The notes beneath the pieces were generated by a model. It ran no database searches, was not told where the DNA came from, and saw nothing but the letters and a program-made list of their open reading frames with translations. Positions 43,725-52,346 of a stretch of DNA of 64,000 bases are shown here, piece by piece. Positions within the stretch are counted from its first letter, which is position 1. Each line of letters opens with the position of its first letter. The stretch is from RGIG6353 sp964650465 (GTDB lineage Bacteria > Bacillota > Clostridia > Oscillospirales > SIG627): NCBI GenBank assembly GCA_964650465.1, contig CAZYTA010000005.1, positions 11,503 to 75,502 of the forward strand, in the 5' to 3' direction. A program made the translations under genes and the position numbers.

Positions 43725-44333
43725 TTATGAGGTTGAAAATTTATATTTGTAACAGATAACCGCAACAATTGCCCCGTACGGCAAAGCGGTTATTACGTCA
43801 AGAACAGAGTGTTGCTTTATCAAAACTGTTGAAGCGCAGATTAATATCGAAAGAATCAGAATTGACACTCTGTGAATTCTTTTGAATATTTTGGATTGAA
43901 AAACAGCCAATGTTGCACCTATACAGCCGATAACATGCATGCTTGGAAGCACATTTGTGTTTGTGTCTGCTTTATATATTCCCTCAATCACAGCGGTGAA
44001 AAAGTTGTCACGCGGCATAGGGTCGGGACGAAGCAGCTGTTTATTCGGGAATATAATGTTGAGTATGATTACCGAAAAAAACGCAATTCCCAAAAAAGAC
44101 ATATACCTTTTAAAATTGATTCCGTCTTTGATGAGCAATGCGATTCCCACTCCCACAAGGAGCGGATACCACAAAACATATGGGATAACAAATATTTCCG
44201 CAAAGGGAATACGGTCATCCAAGGGCAGATAAGAAACAAAAGCCCCTTCCTCGGGTACAATACCTTCGGCTATAAAGAATACCAGAATATACAGCGGCGC
44301 TATCAGCAGATAAAGAGAGTTTTTCTTTTTCAT
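43725..44333 (-). CDS. PAP2 family phosphatase (membrane)
   Basis: A 202-residue multi-pass protein of the type 2 phosphatidic acid phosphatase superfamily. It has motifs PNKQLLRPDPMP, PSMHVIG (catalytic His) and KQHSVLDVI (third motif His/Asp), between about six hydrophobic helices. It probably dephosphorylates a lipid phosphate such as undecaprenyl or PG phosphate. The ATG at 44333 lies three bases beyond a dispersed repeat copy, which therefore forms its 5' leader; the ribosome binding site is weak. Confidence 0.85.
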   Translation of the reverse strand: MKKKNSLYLLIAPLYILVFFIAEGIVPEEGAFVSYLPLDDRIPFAEIFVIPYVLWYPLLVGVGIALLIKDGINFKRYMSFLGIAFFSVIILNIIFPNKQLLRPDPMPRDNFFTAVIEGIYKADTNTNVLPSMHVIGCIGATLAVFQSKIFKRIHRVSILILSILICASTVLIKQHSVLDVITALPYGAIVAVICYKYKFSTS

Positions 44334-44335
44334 AT

Positions 44336-44437
44336 TATAGGAATTTTTACGAAAACAACCTCGTCGATTCGCCTTGTTTTGGTGCATACATGGATTACTG
44401 TAGGCGAGAATTGCCGACGGCGGCTTTCCGCTTTTCC
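44336..44437 (+). repeat. Dispersed ~100-nt structured element, copy 5
   Basis: Shows AGGAATTTTTACGAAAACAA, CCTCGTCG, CTTGTTTTGGTGCATACATGG, TAGGCGAGAATTGCC and a GCGGCTTTCCGC-TTTT tail. It sits between two minus-strand genes, antisense to both and in the leader of the PAP2 gene. Confidence 0.65.
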
Positions 44438-44514
44438 TTTGATTAGTTAGTATAACACTTTTTTTGTGATTATACAAGTATTTTTAACAAAAAAATAAAG
44501 AGGTATTCACCTCT

Positions 44515-44913
44515 TCATTCAAATTGTGATATAAGTAATGCTATATATTCCAAAAAGAACATTACAATAATGGGAAACAGAAAGCAGAGTAACAGCTTTG
44601 AGTAGTATATTCTCTTAACAAGGGAGAGCTTCAGGGGATTCCAGTGCAGGTTTTCGCCTTCGTCCTGTGCATTTCCGTCCTTAACCGATTTGTAAAAATT
44701 TTTTTCGTATTCGCCGTCAACTATGGCGGTAGAAGCCCCATTAACAAGGAAAAACAGTGCGGCGAGAACAGTTCCAAGTATCAGATATGATACGGTAACG
44801 ATTTTTTGCAGCAGCATATTTTCAAGTATTATCGGCAAAAAATATATTCCGCCCAATACGATGAATGCTGACACCATGAGCAAAAGAGTTTTTTTCTGTG
44901 AAAGGTACTTCAT
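44515..44913 (-). CDS. Small integral membrane protein, unknown
   Basis: A 132-residue protein with three or four hydrophobic segments: about 9-30 (LLLMVSAFIVLGGIYFLPII), about 38-60 (VTVSYLILGTVLAALFFLVN) and the C-terminal LLLCFLFPIIVMFFLEYIALL. A polar loop around 65-95 contains EYEKNFYKSVKDGNAQDEGE. No family recognised. It precedes PAP2 on the same strand but is separated by the repeat. Confidence 0.7.
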   Translation of the reverse strand: MKYLSQKKTLLLMVSAFIVLGGIYFLPIILENMLLQKIVTVSYLILGTVLAALFFLVNGASTAIVDGEYEKNFYKSVKDGNAQDEGENLHWNPLKLSLVKRIYYSKLLLCFLFPIIVMFFLEYIALLISQFE

Positions 44914-45036
44914 TTTTTCTCCTTGTAAATTCGATACAAATACATCTTGGAATAATTTTAACAGACACTCCTGAAAACTTCAAGTACAAAAAGTGAATTT
45001 TTCATAAACTATACATCTTATTTTAGGTGTACACAC

Positions 45037-45065
45037 TTGATTTTTGGTAAGAAATATGATATTAT
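45037..45065 (+). promoter_or_regulatory. Promoter of the MinD-like/MGS-like pair
   Basis: TTGATT (45037-45042) and TATTAT (45060-45065) with 17-bp spacing, 22 bp before the ATG at 45088. Confidence 0.6.
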
Positions 45066-45087
45066 TTAACATAAGAGGTGAGTAAGC

Positions 45088-45879
45088 ATGGGAAAAATAA
45101 TAATGATAGCCTCCTTGAAGGGAGGAGTTGGCAAAACTACGGTTTGTGCCGCTCTTGCTCATGCTCTGGCAAAATTGGGAAATCGGACACTGGCTGTAGA
45201 TATGGATTTCGGGGTGCGAAGTCTTGATATAGCTCTGGGACATGAAAATTCCGCATCTGCGGGCTGCTGGGAGGTTATGACAGGTAAGGCTTCTCTCGGG
45301 GTTGCAGTTGAAGAGGATTACCGTGACCCGAATTTGTTTTTTTTGTCCGCTCCTATGAATGTGGACTGTACATATGATACCACGCTGACCGATAAGCTGA
45401 TGCTGTCCTTTCTGCGTACCGTAAAAAAGGAATACGATTATGTACTCCTTGATATGGCGGCAGGTACGGGCAAGCTCCTTGACCTGGTAAGTAATAGCGG
45501 CGAGGCGGATCAAGTGCTGATTGTGTGTACACAGAATGCCGCATCGGTAAGGGCAGCCGAAAAGCTTGGCTCCGATTTGTACAAAACAGGAGATGAATCC
45601 ATAAGGCTTGTTATAAATTCATTTGTCGCCGACAGAGCAGGCAGACAGGATTTTATCGGCGTAATGGAAATAATCGAGCATTCGTCTGTTACACTGATGG
45701 GTGTTGTTCCCTTTGATAAAAGGGTGGAAGGGCTTATTTCTTCCGGAAAAACAGTTATAGAGGACAAGCGTTGCCTTGCAGGTAAGGCTGTAGGCAATAT
45801 TGCAAGGAGGCTGACGGGAGAAAGCGTTGCGCTTTTTGAGGGCGCAATTCCCAGACGACACAGATTTAAATTATATTGA
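45088..45879 (+). CDS. MinD/ParA-like ATPase
   Basis: A 263-residue deviant-Walker ATPase. It has KGGVGKTT at 11-18, TLAVDMDFGVRSLDIALG (MinD-like switch region) and DYVLLDMAAGTGKLLD (Walker B). The protein ends RRHRFKLY without an evident amphipathic membrane-targeting helix like that of classical MinD. Its neighbour is a methylglyoxal-synthase homologue, recalling the clostridial minC-minD-minE-mgsA order, but minC and minE are missing here. It could be a septum-site or other positioning ATPase. Confidence 0.85.
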   Translation: MGKIIMIASLKGGVGKTTVCAALAHALAKLGNRTLAVDMDFGVRSLDIALGHENSASAGCWEVMTGKASLGVAVEEDYRDPNLFFLSAPMNVDCTYDTTLTDKLMLSFLRTVKKEYDYVLLDMAAGTGKLLDLVSNSGEADQVLIVCTQNAASVRAAEKLGSDLYKTGDESIRLVINSFVADRAGRQDFIGVMEIIEHSSVTLMGVVPFDKRVEGLISSGKTVIEDKRCLAGKAVGNIARRLTGESVALFEGAIPRRHRFKLY

Positions 45880-45894
45880 GAAAGGATACCGTCT

Positions 45895-46293
45895 ATGCAA
45901 ATAGCTATAATGGCTCACGAGAAGAAAAAAGAATTGATGACACAGTTTTGTATTGCTTATTGCGGAGTACTCAGCAGACATCAGCTTTGTGCTACAGGAA
46001 GTCTTGGGACCAACATCAAGGATGCTACGGGTCTGGATATAGAAACCTTGCTGATGGCTGAACACGGAGGTCTGCAACAGGTTGCCGCCAAGGTATCCTA
46101 CAACGAAATAGACCTGCTTCTATATTTCAGAGATAGGGACGACGACAGCTTTGTCGACCATAGTGCAGAAGAAGAGATTCTTCATCTTTGCGACGCATAC
46201 AACGTTCCTTACGCTACCAATATAGCCACTGCGGAAGCTCTTATAATGGCTCTTGAACGCGGTGACCTTGATTGGAGAATGCTTATCAAATAA
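45895..46293 (+). CDS. Methylglyoxal-synthase-like protein, altered active site
   Basis: A 132-residue MGS-fold protein. Fold and phosphate-site motifs are kept (AHEKKKELM, LCATGSLGTNI, PYATNIATAEALI, GDLDWR). By hand alignment with E. coli MgsA, residues needed for catalysis differ: Asp20 is Glu (AHE), Asp71 of GGDQQ is Leu (GGLQQ), and His98/Asp101 of PHDPD are replaced in FVDHSAEE. It may therefore not convert dihydroxyacetone phosphate to methylglyoxal, and could be a sensor of phosphorylated sugars. It follows the MinD-like gene by 15 bp. Confidence 0.8.
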   Translation: MQIAIMAHEKKKELMTQFCIAYCGVLSRHQLCATGSLGTNIKDATGLDIETLLMAEHGGLQQVAAKVSYNEIDLLLYFRDRDDDSFVDHSAEEEILHLCDAYNVPYATNIATAEALIMALERGDLDWRMLIK

Positions 46294-46317
46294 CCGCTTC
46301 GGCGTGAAGCTTAAATT

Positions 46318-46341
46318 TTGCACTCTGCACTCTGCATTCTG
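46318..46341. repeat. Short tandem repeat before aspS
   Basis: Three near-identical 7-mers (GCACTCT, GCACTCT, GCATTCT) in the 92-bp gap before aspS. This kind of simple repeat often marks slippage or a decayed mobile element end. Confidence 0.4.
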
Positions 46342-46385
46342 TCCCTTGAATGCATCAGCAGATGCGTTCAAAAAGGAGAATTACT

Positions 46386-48146
46386 ATGTACAGAACTAAA
46401 TATTGTGCCGAATTCACCCAGGCTGATGTAGGCACAAGAGCAAAGGTCTGCGGATGGGTACAGAAGCAGAGAGACCTTGGAACACTTATTTTCATTGACT
46501 TAAGAGACAGAACGGGCATCATACAGCTTGCTTTTGACGATACCACCGACAGAGAAGTATTTGACATTGCTTTTGGTGCAAGAGCTGAGTTTGTTCTTGC
46601 AGCAGAGGGTGTTATCCGACACAGAGGTGAAGGTGCCGTAAACCCCAATATGCCCACGGGCGCCATAGAGCTTTTCGTTGACAAGCTTGAAGTCCTGTCA
46701 GCGGCTCAGACACCTCCCTTTGAAATAAAGGATGAAACTGATGTTAAGGAAGAGCTGAGACTTAAGTACAGATATCTGGACCTTCGCCGTCAGCCCTTAC
46801 AGCACAATATCCTTACCCGTTCAAAAATAGCAAGACATACAAGAGAATATTTTGAGGACAACGGATTTATAGAAATAGAGACACCTGTTCTTATCAAATC
46901 CACTCCCGAGGGTGCACGTGACTATCTTGTGCCCAGCCGAGTTCACCCCGGTTCATTCTATGCGCTTCCTCAGTCACCTCAGCTTTACAAACAGCTTCTT
47001 ATGCTTTCGGGATTTGACAGATATATCCAGATAGCAAAATGCTTCAGAGACGAGGATTTGAGAGCCGACAGACAGCCTGAATTTACACAGATAGACCTTG
47101 AGATGTCTTTTGTTGACGAAAATGATGTTATGTCTGTGGTGGAAGGCTTTATAGCAACATTGTTCAAGAAGATACTTGATGTAGAGGTAGAGCTTCCCCT
47201 CAGAAGAATGACATGGACAGAGGCGATGAACCGTTACGGCTCAGACAAGCCCGACCTTCGCTTCGGTTTTGAGATATGCGACCTGTCAAGTGTGCTGAAG
47301 GATACCGAATTCAAGGTATTTGCTTCTGCGATTGCAGAAGGCGGCTCTGTAAGAGCTATAAACATTAAGGGCGGAGCAGATAAGTTCTCCCGTAAGGAAA
47401 TAGATAAGCTGACAGATTTTGTAAAGACCTACAGAGCAAAGGGTCTTGCTTGGTCAAAATGGTCGGGTGAGCTTTCATCCTCCTTCGCAAAGTTCCTGAC
47501 AGAAGAGGAGGTACGCTCGGTTTACGGACTCACAGATTTTGAGGAGGGAGACCTTCTCCTTGTGGTTGCAGACTCTAAGAACAAGGTTGTGTTCGACTCG
47601 CTGGGAGCACTTCGTTGCGAGGTTGCAGGCAAGCTTGGTCTCAGAGACAAGAATGACTTTAAGTTCCTTTGGGTAACAGATTTCCCCATGTTTGAGTACT
47701 CCGAAGAGGATGAAAGATATGTGGCAATGCACCATCCCTTTACTGCTCCCCGCGAGGAGGATATACAGTATCTCGGCAATGCTCCCGAAAAGGTATTTGC
47801 CCGTGCATACGATATTGTACTCAACGGTACAGAGCTTGGCGGCGGTTCGGTAAGAATTCACCGTCAGGACCTTCAGGCAAAGGTGTTCGAGGCGCTTGGG
47901 CTTACCAAGGAGGATGCGGATGTGAAGTTCGGCTTCCTGCTTGAAGCATTTAAGTACGGAGCACCCCCTCATGCAGGTCTTGCTTTCGGACTTGACAGAC
48001 TTGTCAGCCTGATGCTGGGGCTCGATGCTATACGTGATGTTATTGCCTTCCCCAAGGTACAGAACGCTTCCGAGCTTATGACACAGTGTCCTTCCGAGGT
48101 TCCTCAGAAGTCCCTTGATGAATTGAGTATTGCAATTAAAGAATGA
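46386..48146 (+). CDS. aspS: Aspartyl-tRNA synthetase
   Basis: A 586-residue bacterial-type class II synthetase: N-terminal OB-fold anticodon-binding domain (VCGWVQKQRDLGTLIFIDLRDRTG), motif 2 FRDEDLRADRQPEFTQIDLEMSF, a bacterial GAD insertion domain (about 285-420) and motif 3 GLAFGLDRLVSLMLG. The ATG at 46386 follows AAAAAGGAGAATTACT; an upstream in-frame extension is rejected. Whether it also charges tRNA-Asn cannot be told here. Confidence 0.97.
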   Translation: MYRTKYCAEFTQADVGTRAKVCGWVQKQRDLGTLIFIDLRDRTGIIQLAFDDTTDREVFDIAFGARAEFVLAAEGVIRHRGEGAVNPNMPTGAIELFVDKLEVLSAAQTPPFEIKDETDVKEELRLKYRYLDLRRQPLQHNILTRSKIARHTREYFEDNGFIEIETPVLIKSTPEGARDYLVPSRVHPGSFYALPQSPQLYKQLLMLSGFDRYIQIAKCFRDEDLRADRQPEFTQIDLEMSFVDENDVMSVVEGFIATLFKKILDVEVELPLRRMTWTEAMNRYGSDKPDLRFGFEICDLSSVLKDTEFKVFASAIAEGGSVRAINIKGGADKFSRKEIDKLTDFVKTYRAKGLAWSKWSGELSSSFAKFLTEEEVRSVYGLTDFEEGDLLLVVADSKNKVVFDSLGALRCEVAGKLGLRDKNDFKFLWVTDFPMFEYSEEDERYVAMHHPFTAPREEDIQYLGNAPEKVFARAYDIVLNGTELGGGSVRIHRQDLQAKVFEALGLTKEDADVKFGFLLEAFKYGAPPHAGLAFGLDRLVSLMLGLDAIRDVIAFPKVQNASELMTQCPSEVPQKSLDELSIAIKE

Positions 48147-48157
48147 TAAATAAACTT

Positions 48158-48189
48158 AAAAATGGCAAGACAGATGTCTTGCCATTTTT
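48158..48189. terminator. Bidirectional terminator between aspS and the GH1 gene
   Basis: A perfect 15-bp stem (48158-48172 with 48175-48189) with A/T runs at both ends, between convergent genes. Confidence 0.9.
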
Positions 48190-48204
48190 ATTTGTATAGG
48201 ATGT

Positions 48205-49557
48205 TTAATCTACTGCGCAATCCGAAATTATCTTTTGGTAGTAATACCAGCTCTTTTTGCGGGTTCTTTCTCCTGTTTCGAAGTCTACGTAATTAAGGCC
48301 GAATCTTATTGTATAGCCTGCAGAATTTTCAAAGGAATCAAAGTTTGACCAGTAATAATATCCTTGCACATTACTTCCTGCCTTTATGCTTCTTGAAAGC
48401 ATACGCAGATGCTCACGGAGATAGGAAATTCTTGCCTTGTCATCCACCATTTCTTCTTTGTTGCCTGTATCCCGAATACCAATACCGTTTTCTGTAATAT
48501 ATACAGTGGGATTGTTGTATTTTTCCTTGATGTGCATGAGAACATCATAAAGTCCTGCCGGATATGTCTCGAAGTACTGTCCTTCCTGAACATAGTAATT
48601 TTCTACATGCTTGCTGAGGGCAGGAGAGGCTTCATCATACTCAACACGTCCCGGATAATAGTAATTAACGCCTAAAATATCCATAGGCACAAATTCACGC
48701 TCAATATCCTCGGCATAGCCTTGGGGCATAGCATCTCTGTATACAGAGCAGTCACGAAGAAGATTTTCCGGATAATGACCTAAAATCATGGGGTCAAGCC
48801 ACCAACCTGAGCATCTTTCCATTTGGTAGGTTGCGGCAATTTTATCCTTGCCCGAGGGGTCTGCGGGATAAATGGGAACAACAGCAATAACAGCACCTAT
48901 TTTTCCGCCCGTATTCATACTTTTATAAAGCTGTACAGTCTTGAAATGGCACAGCAGAGCATTGTGTCCCGCAAGTATTCCCGCTTTAAGGTCGGTACCG
49001 TTTGGTGCAAAGGGCGGCCACGCACGGTTTTCTTGATATGGTGCAAAGCAGAAAACACTGGGCTCATTCAGTGTACTCCAAAGCTTTACCCTGTCACCGA
49101 AGGCTTCAAAGCATACCTTTGCAAAGTGCGTGAAATACTTGATGATATCCTTGTTGAGAAATCCGCCTTTTTCATAGATATACATAGGCATATCCCAGTG
49201 ATACAGGTCAACAAAGGGCTCAATGCCGTTTTCGAGAAGAAGGTTTATTACGTTGTTATAAAACTCAACTCCCTTGGGGTTTACTTCTCCGTCGATTGTG
49301 GGAAGCATTCTTGTCCATGAGATTGAAAAGCGGAAGGTTTTCAATCCCTGCGCCTTCATTTCGGCAATATCTTCTCTGAAATGCTTGTAAAAACCCGATG
49401 TAGGCTCTGTTGTTGCCTTGAACTTTTGCGGATATGAAGTTGAAGCCATATCCCATATGTTATCGGTTTTTCCGTCTGCGTTTACAGAGCCTTCAACCTG
49501 ATAACAGGATGAACCTGTACCGAACAAAAAGTCTTTTGGAAAATCATAAAGTATCAT
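48205..49557 (-). CDS. GH1 family beta-glucosidase
   Basis: A 450-residue retaining beta-glycosidase of family GH1. It begins FPKDFLFGTGSSCYQVEG, with the acid/base glutamate in STLNEPSVF (about residue 165) and the nucleophile in VYITENGIG (about residue 355), and FRFSISWTRMLP near 80. No signal peptide, so it cleaves imported beta-glucosides in the cytoplasm. It could be a 6-phospho-beta-glucosidase if a PTS feeds it, but the neighbouring EamA transporter suggests unphosphorylated substrate. The start at 49557 is preceded by GAGAGG at a slightly long distance. Confidence 0.93.
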   Translation of the reverse strand: MILYDFPKDFLFGTGSSCYQVEGSVNADGKTDNIWDMASTSYPQKFKATTEPTSGFYKHFREDIAEMKAQGLKTFRFSISWTRMLPTIDGEVNPKGVEFYNNVINLLLENGIEPFVDLYHWDMPMYIYEKGGFLNKDIIKYFTHFAKVCFEAFGDRVKLWSTLNEPSVFCFAPYQENRAWPPFAPNGTDLKAGILAGHNALLCHFKTVQLYKSMNTGGKIGAVIAVVPIYPADPSGKDKIAATYQMERCSGWWLDPMILGHYPENLLRDCSVYRDAMPQGYAEDIEREFVPMDILGVNYYYPGRVEYDEASPALSKHVENYYVQEGQYFETYPAGLYDVLMHIKEKYNNPTVYITENGIGIRDTGNKEEMVDDKARISYLREHLRMLSRSIKAGSNVQGYYYWSNFDSFENSAGYTIRFGLNYVDFETGERTRKKSWYYYQKIISDCAVD

Positions 49558-49583
49558 AAGTTTAAATCCTCTCAAAAAATATA

Positions 49584-50450
49584 TTAGAACATCATTGCCA
49601 CAGTGGCAAGGAAAGCAATTGTTACTGCAATAACTTCGTTCTTTTTCATTTTTTCACCCATAATAAGAGTGATGACTGCCGAGAATACTACTGCCGCACC
49701 TGTTGAATAAGGGAACTGCACCGAGGCATCAAGCACAAGCAGAGCAAGCATAAGGATGATGTTTCCCGTTCCGCTGCAAAGAGAAAAGCCTGCCATGTGC
49801 AAAGCCGCGCTTTTCGGCAGCCTTCTTTTTTGTCCTTTGCAGAAAGGCAAAAACAAAAGTCCTATAAGCATGAGCCATGCGCTTGAAATTACCATATAGC
49901 TGTAGCTGTCAACATTGAGAGAGGGGTAATTCTGATGCACCGAGGCGCAAACACTTGTAATTCCGTTTGTTACGAATACGGCAATGTAATAAAAATAAGC
50001 CTTTTTGTTACTGCTTTTTCCGCCCGACACCGTACAGATTACCGCAATTGTAATAAGTGCACAGCAAATGACCTTTCCCACAGTAACGGCTTCTCTTTCG
50101 GGTGCAAGCAATATTCCGTAGAAAAAGGGCAGGAGCATACCGCCCAGCATGGAAAAAACAGAAAAAACCGAAAGATTTGCATATTGCAGGGCTTTAAGTG
50201 AGCAATACATAAAAAGAAAGCTTGCAAGACCGTGAACGAAACCCACTATGGCAGAGAAAAGAGTTATATGTATTCCTTCCATAAAAAGAGCAATCACAAG
50301 GGAAATAAATGCCATGCCAAAGCCTGTTCCTGCCGAGAAAACAAGTGCGCTTTTTACGTCTGTGCCAAAAGCGGCTTCAAATTTTTTTTGAAAGAAAAAT
50401 TGTACCGAGAACAATGCTGCGGCACATATCAGCATAAAATAATAAATCAT
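49584..50450 (-). CDS. EamA/DMT family transporter
   Basis: A 288-residue permease with ten predicted helices in two EamA-like halves, for example LICAAALFSVQFFFQKKFEAA at the start and STGAAVVFSAVITLIMGEKMKKNEVIAVTIAFLATVAM at the end. I chose the ATG at 50450, after AAAGGATTTTT, over an upstream in-frame ATG. It precedes the GH1 gene by 26 bp and probably moves a sugar or glycoside for it; EamA substrates vary widely, so this is contextual inference. Confidence 0.85.
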   Translation of the reverse strand: MIYYFMLICAAALFSVQFFFQKKFEAAFGTDVKSALVFSAGTGFGMAFISLVIALFMEGIHITLFSAIVGFVHGLASFLFMYCSLKALQYANLSVFSVFSMLGGMLLPFFYGILLAPEREAVTVGKVICCALITIAVICTVSGGKSSNKKAYFYYIAVFVTNGITSVCASVHQNYPSLNVDSYSYMVISSAWLMLIGLLFLPFCKGQKRRLPKSAALHMAGFSLCSGTGNIILMLALLVLDASVQFPYSTGAAVVFSAVITLIMGEKMKKNEVIAVTIAFLATVAMMF

Positions 50451-50598
50451 AAAAATCCTTTCTTCTTTTCGGGGATTTTCAAAATCAGCTTCGCTGTTAA
50501 TGAAGCCGATAAAACTATATTGCATTATATCATTGCATCTCTATCATTGCAATCCTTATTATTCTAATAAAATTCCCAAAAATTCACCAAGCGAAAAC

Positions 50599-50627
50599 TT
50601 GACAAAAGGCGTGTATTATGCTATTAT
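50599..50627 (+). promoter_or_regulatory. Promoter of the second araC-like gene
   Basis: TTGACA (50599-50604) and TATTAT (50622-50627) with 17-bp spacing, 19 bp before the ATG at 50647. Confidence 0.7.
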
Positions 50628-50646
50628 TTCTTCGAGGTGTGATGTT

Positions 50647-51474
50647 ATGCTTTACCAAAAATTACTTATGGGAGAAACGCCGTATATGCTGTCCTGCGGT
50701 TATCATAACGAGAGCGGTTTTCAGGAGCACAGGCATCCGGAGGCTGAGTTTATATATTGCAGGGACGGCAGTTTCGATTTGAAAATAGGAAAACAGACGT
50801 ATACCGTAACGGAAGGAAGCTTGATAATTGTTGCTCCTATGGAAGCACATGAGGTTATTTATAACGAACAGGGATGCTTTACTGTTGTTATAGAGGTAGG
50901 TCCGTCACTCTTGCGCAAAAAGTTCAAAGCTTTTTCCGACGGCAGAATTTCTTCGGCGTTGAAAAGCCTTGACGGAAGCACGGATAATCTTGTGAATTTG
51001 CAAAAAGCTCTTGAAGAAACTGTTTCTTTATATAACCGACAGGATGAATTCTGCGAATTTATAATTACGGGAAACATCTACAAAATATGCGGATATATAT
51101 TGGCGGAATATTCTCAAAGCTCTCACGAAATGACAATGGATTTAAAGGCTGTTGCAAATATAGAGAAGGCTCTTGAAATGATACACAACAGATACGCCGA
51201 GCCTATTACTGTGGATATGGCAGCAGAGGCTACAGGATATGGAAAAAGCAATTTCTGTAAAATCTTCAAAAAAATTACGGGGGAGACATTTCATAATGTG
51301 CTTAACCGACAGCGGGTAGAAACAGCCTGCGTTTATCTTGACGAAACCACAATGTCTGTTTCAAAAATTGCGGCAGCAGTTGGTTTTTCGGAGACAAAGT
51401 GCTTTTGCAGGGTATTTAAGAATATCATGGGTATAACACCGGGTGAGAGAAGAAAAACGGCGGAAAGAGAATAA
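50647..51474 (+). CDS. AraC family transcriptional regulator
   Basis: A 275-residue regulator with an N-terminal cupin sensor (EHRHPEAEFIYCRDGSFDLKIG, then EGSLIIVAPMEAHEV) and a C-terminal AraC double helix-turn-helix (about 180-275, with EAEATGYGKSN-type first helix and the signature VGFSETKCFCRVFKNIMGITPGE). GAGGTGTGATGTT precedes the ATG. It is divergent from the EamA-GH1 pair and probably controls it. Confidence 0.9.
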   Translation: MLYQKLLMGETPYMLSCGYHNESGFQEHRHPEAEFIYCRDGSFDLKIGKQTYTVTEGSLIIVAPMEAHEVIYNEQGCFTVVIEVGPSLLRKKFKAFSDGRISSALKSLDGSTDNLVNLQKALEETVSLYNRQDEFCEFIITGNIYKICGYILAEYSQSSHEMTMDLKAVANIEKALEMIHNRYAEPITVDMAAEATGYGKSNFCKIFKKITGETFHNVLNRQRVETACVYLDETTMSVSKIAAAVGFSETKCFCRVFKNIMGITPGERRKTAERE

Positions 51475-51532
51475 ATTGCATTAAGCTCTGCCCGAAAATA
51501 AAATATAAAAACTTTTTTCCTTACCCTTTGCC

Positions 51533-51561
51533 TTGACAAAGAATAATATATCCTATATAAT
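51533..51561 (+). promoter_or_regulatory. Promoter of the relQ-DUF1538-PII operon
   Basis: A consensus promoter: TTGACA (51533-51538), 17 bp, TATAAT (51556-51561). Downstream a 14-bp palindrome TCAACAATTGTTGA (51595-51608) and a possible second -10 (TATAAT at about 51642-51647) precede the first gene, so an operator in the leader is plausible. Confidence 0.75.
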
Positions 51562-51669
51562 AAATAGGAAAAGTCTGTTTTTTTACAAACAAATTCAACA
51601 ATTGTTGATTTTTAGTTGACATTTAGTTGCTTTTTTGACGGTATAATTAGGAGTGAAAGGAGTAACAAA

Positions 51670-52344
51670 ATGTCAAACAGTATAAACCCCATAACTTCTT
51701 TGCCCAGGCAAGAAATTAAGAACAAATTACAGGAAGCAATTCTTCCTTATCGCGAGCTTATGGCATATTACAAATGTGCTATGATGGAGGCGGAGACAAA
51801 ATTCCGTGTGCTCGACGAAGAATTTTCGTTGGAATATGACAGAAATCCGATTGAGGCAATAAAGACAAGACTGAAAACCCATGACAGTATCATGGATAAG
51901 CTTTTTACAAGGAGTATTCCGCCTACTGTTGAGAATATAGAAAAAGAGCTTCACGATATTGCGGGAGTAAGGGTCATTTGTACATTTCCGTCGGATATAT
52001 ACAAACTGTCTGAAGCGTTTCTCATGCAGGACGATGTGACACTTATAGAATGTAAGGACTATATACAAAGCCCCAAACCTAACGGCTACAGAAGCTTGCA
52101 TCTGATTGTGGAAATACCTATTTTTCTTCATGACAAAAAACGTTTTATGAAGGTCGAGGTTCAACTGAGAACCATTTCTATGGATTGGTGGGCGAGTCAG
52201 GAGCATAAAATAAGATACAAGAAAAATGTATCGATACCGCCGGAGACAGAAAAGGCTCTTCTTGAATGTGCCCGGACAGCAGCTGCACTTGACATAAGAA
52301 TGGAACAGATATCAAAGAATAATATATATCAAAAGGAGACATAG
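51670..52344 (+). CDS. relQ: Small alarmone synthetase, RelQ-type GTP pyrophosphokinase
   Basis: A 224-residue RelA/SpoT synthetase-domain protein without hydrolase or ACT domains. It shows RNPIEAIKTRLKTHDSIMDKL (GTP/ATP site), ELHDIAGVRVICTFPSDIY, PKPNGYRSLHLIVEIP (GTP-binding G-loop tyrosine) and VEVQLRTISMDWWASQEHKIRYK. All catalytic segments are intact, so it should make ppGpp/pppGpp or pGpp. GAAAGGAGTAACAAA supports the ATG at 51670. It is followed 2 bp later by the DUF1538 gene, an operon partnership worth note. Confidence 0.94.
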   Translation: MSNSINPITSLPRQEIKNKLQEAILPYRELMAYYKCAMMEAETKFRVLDEEFSLEYDRNPIEAIKTRLKTHDSIMDKLFTRSIPPTVENIEKELHDIAGVRVICTFPSDIYKLSEAFLMQDDVTLIECKDYIQSPKPNGYRSLHLIVEIPIFLHDKKRFMKVEVQLRTISMDWWASQEHKIRYKKNVSIPPETEKALLECARTAAALDIRMEQISKNNIYQKET

Positions 52345-52346
52345 AC

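Noticed and set aside
42733..43752. Plus-strand open frame of 339 codons opposite ddh
   Set aside because: Fully antisense to a clear diaminopimelate dehydrogenase; no recognisable domain.
46318..46341. CRISPR-like tandem repeat before aspS
   Set aside because: Only three 7-bp units with no spacers; a simple sequence repeat.
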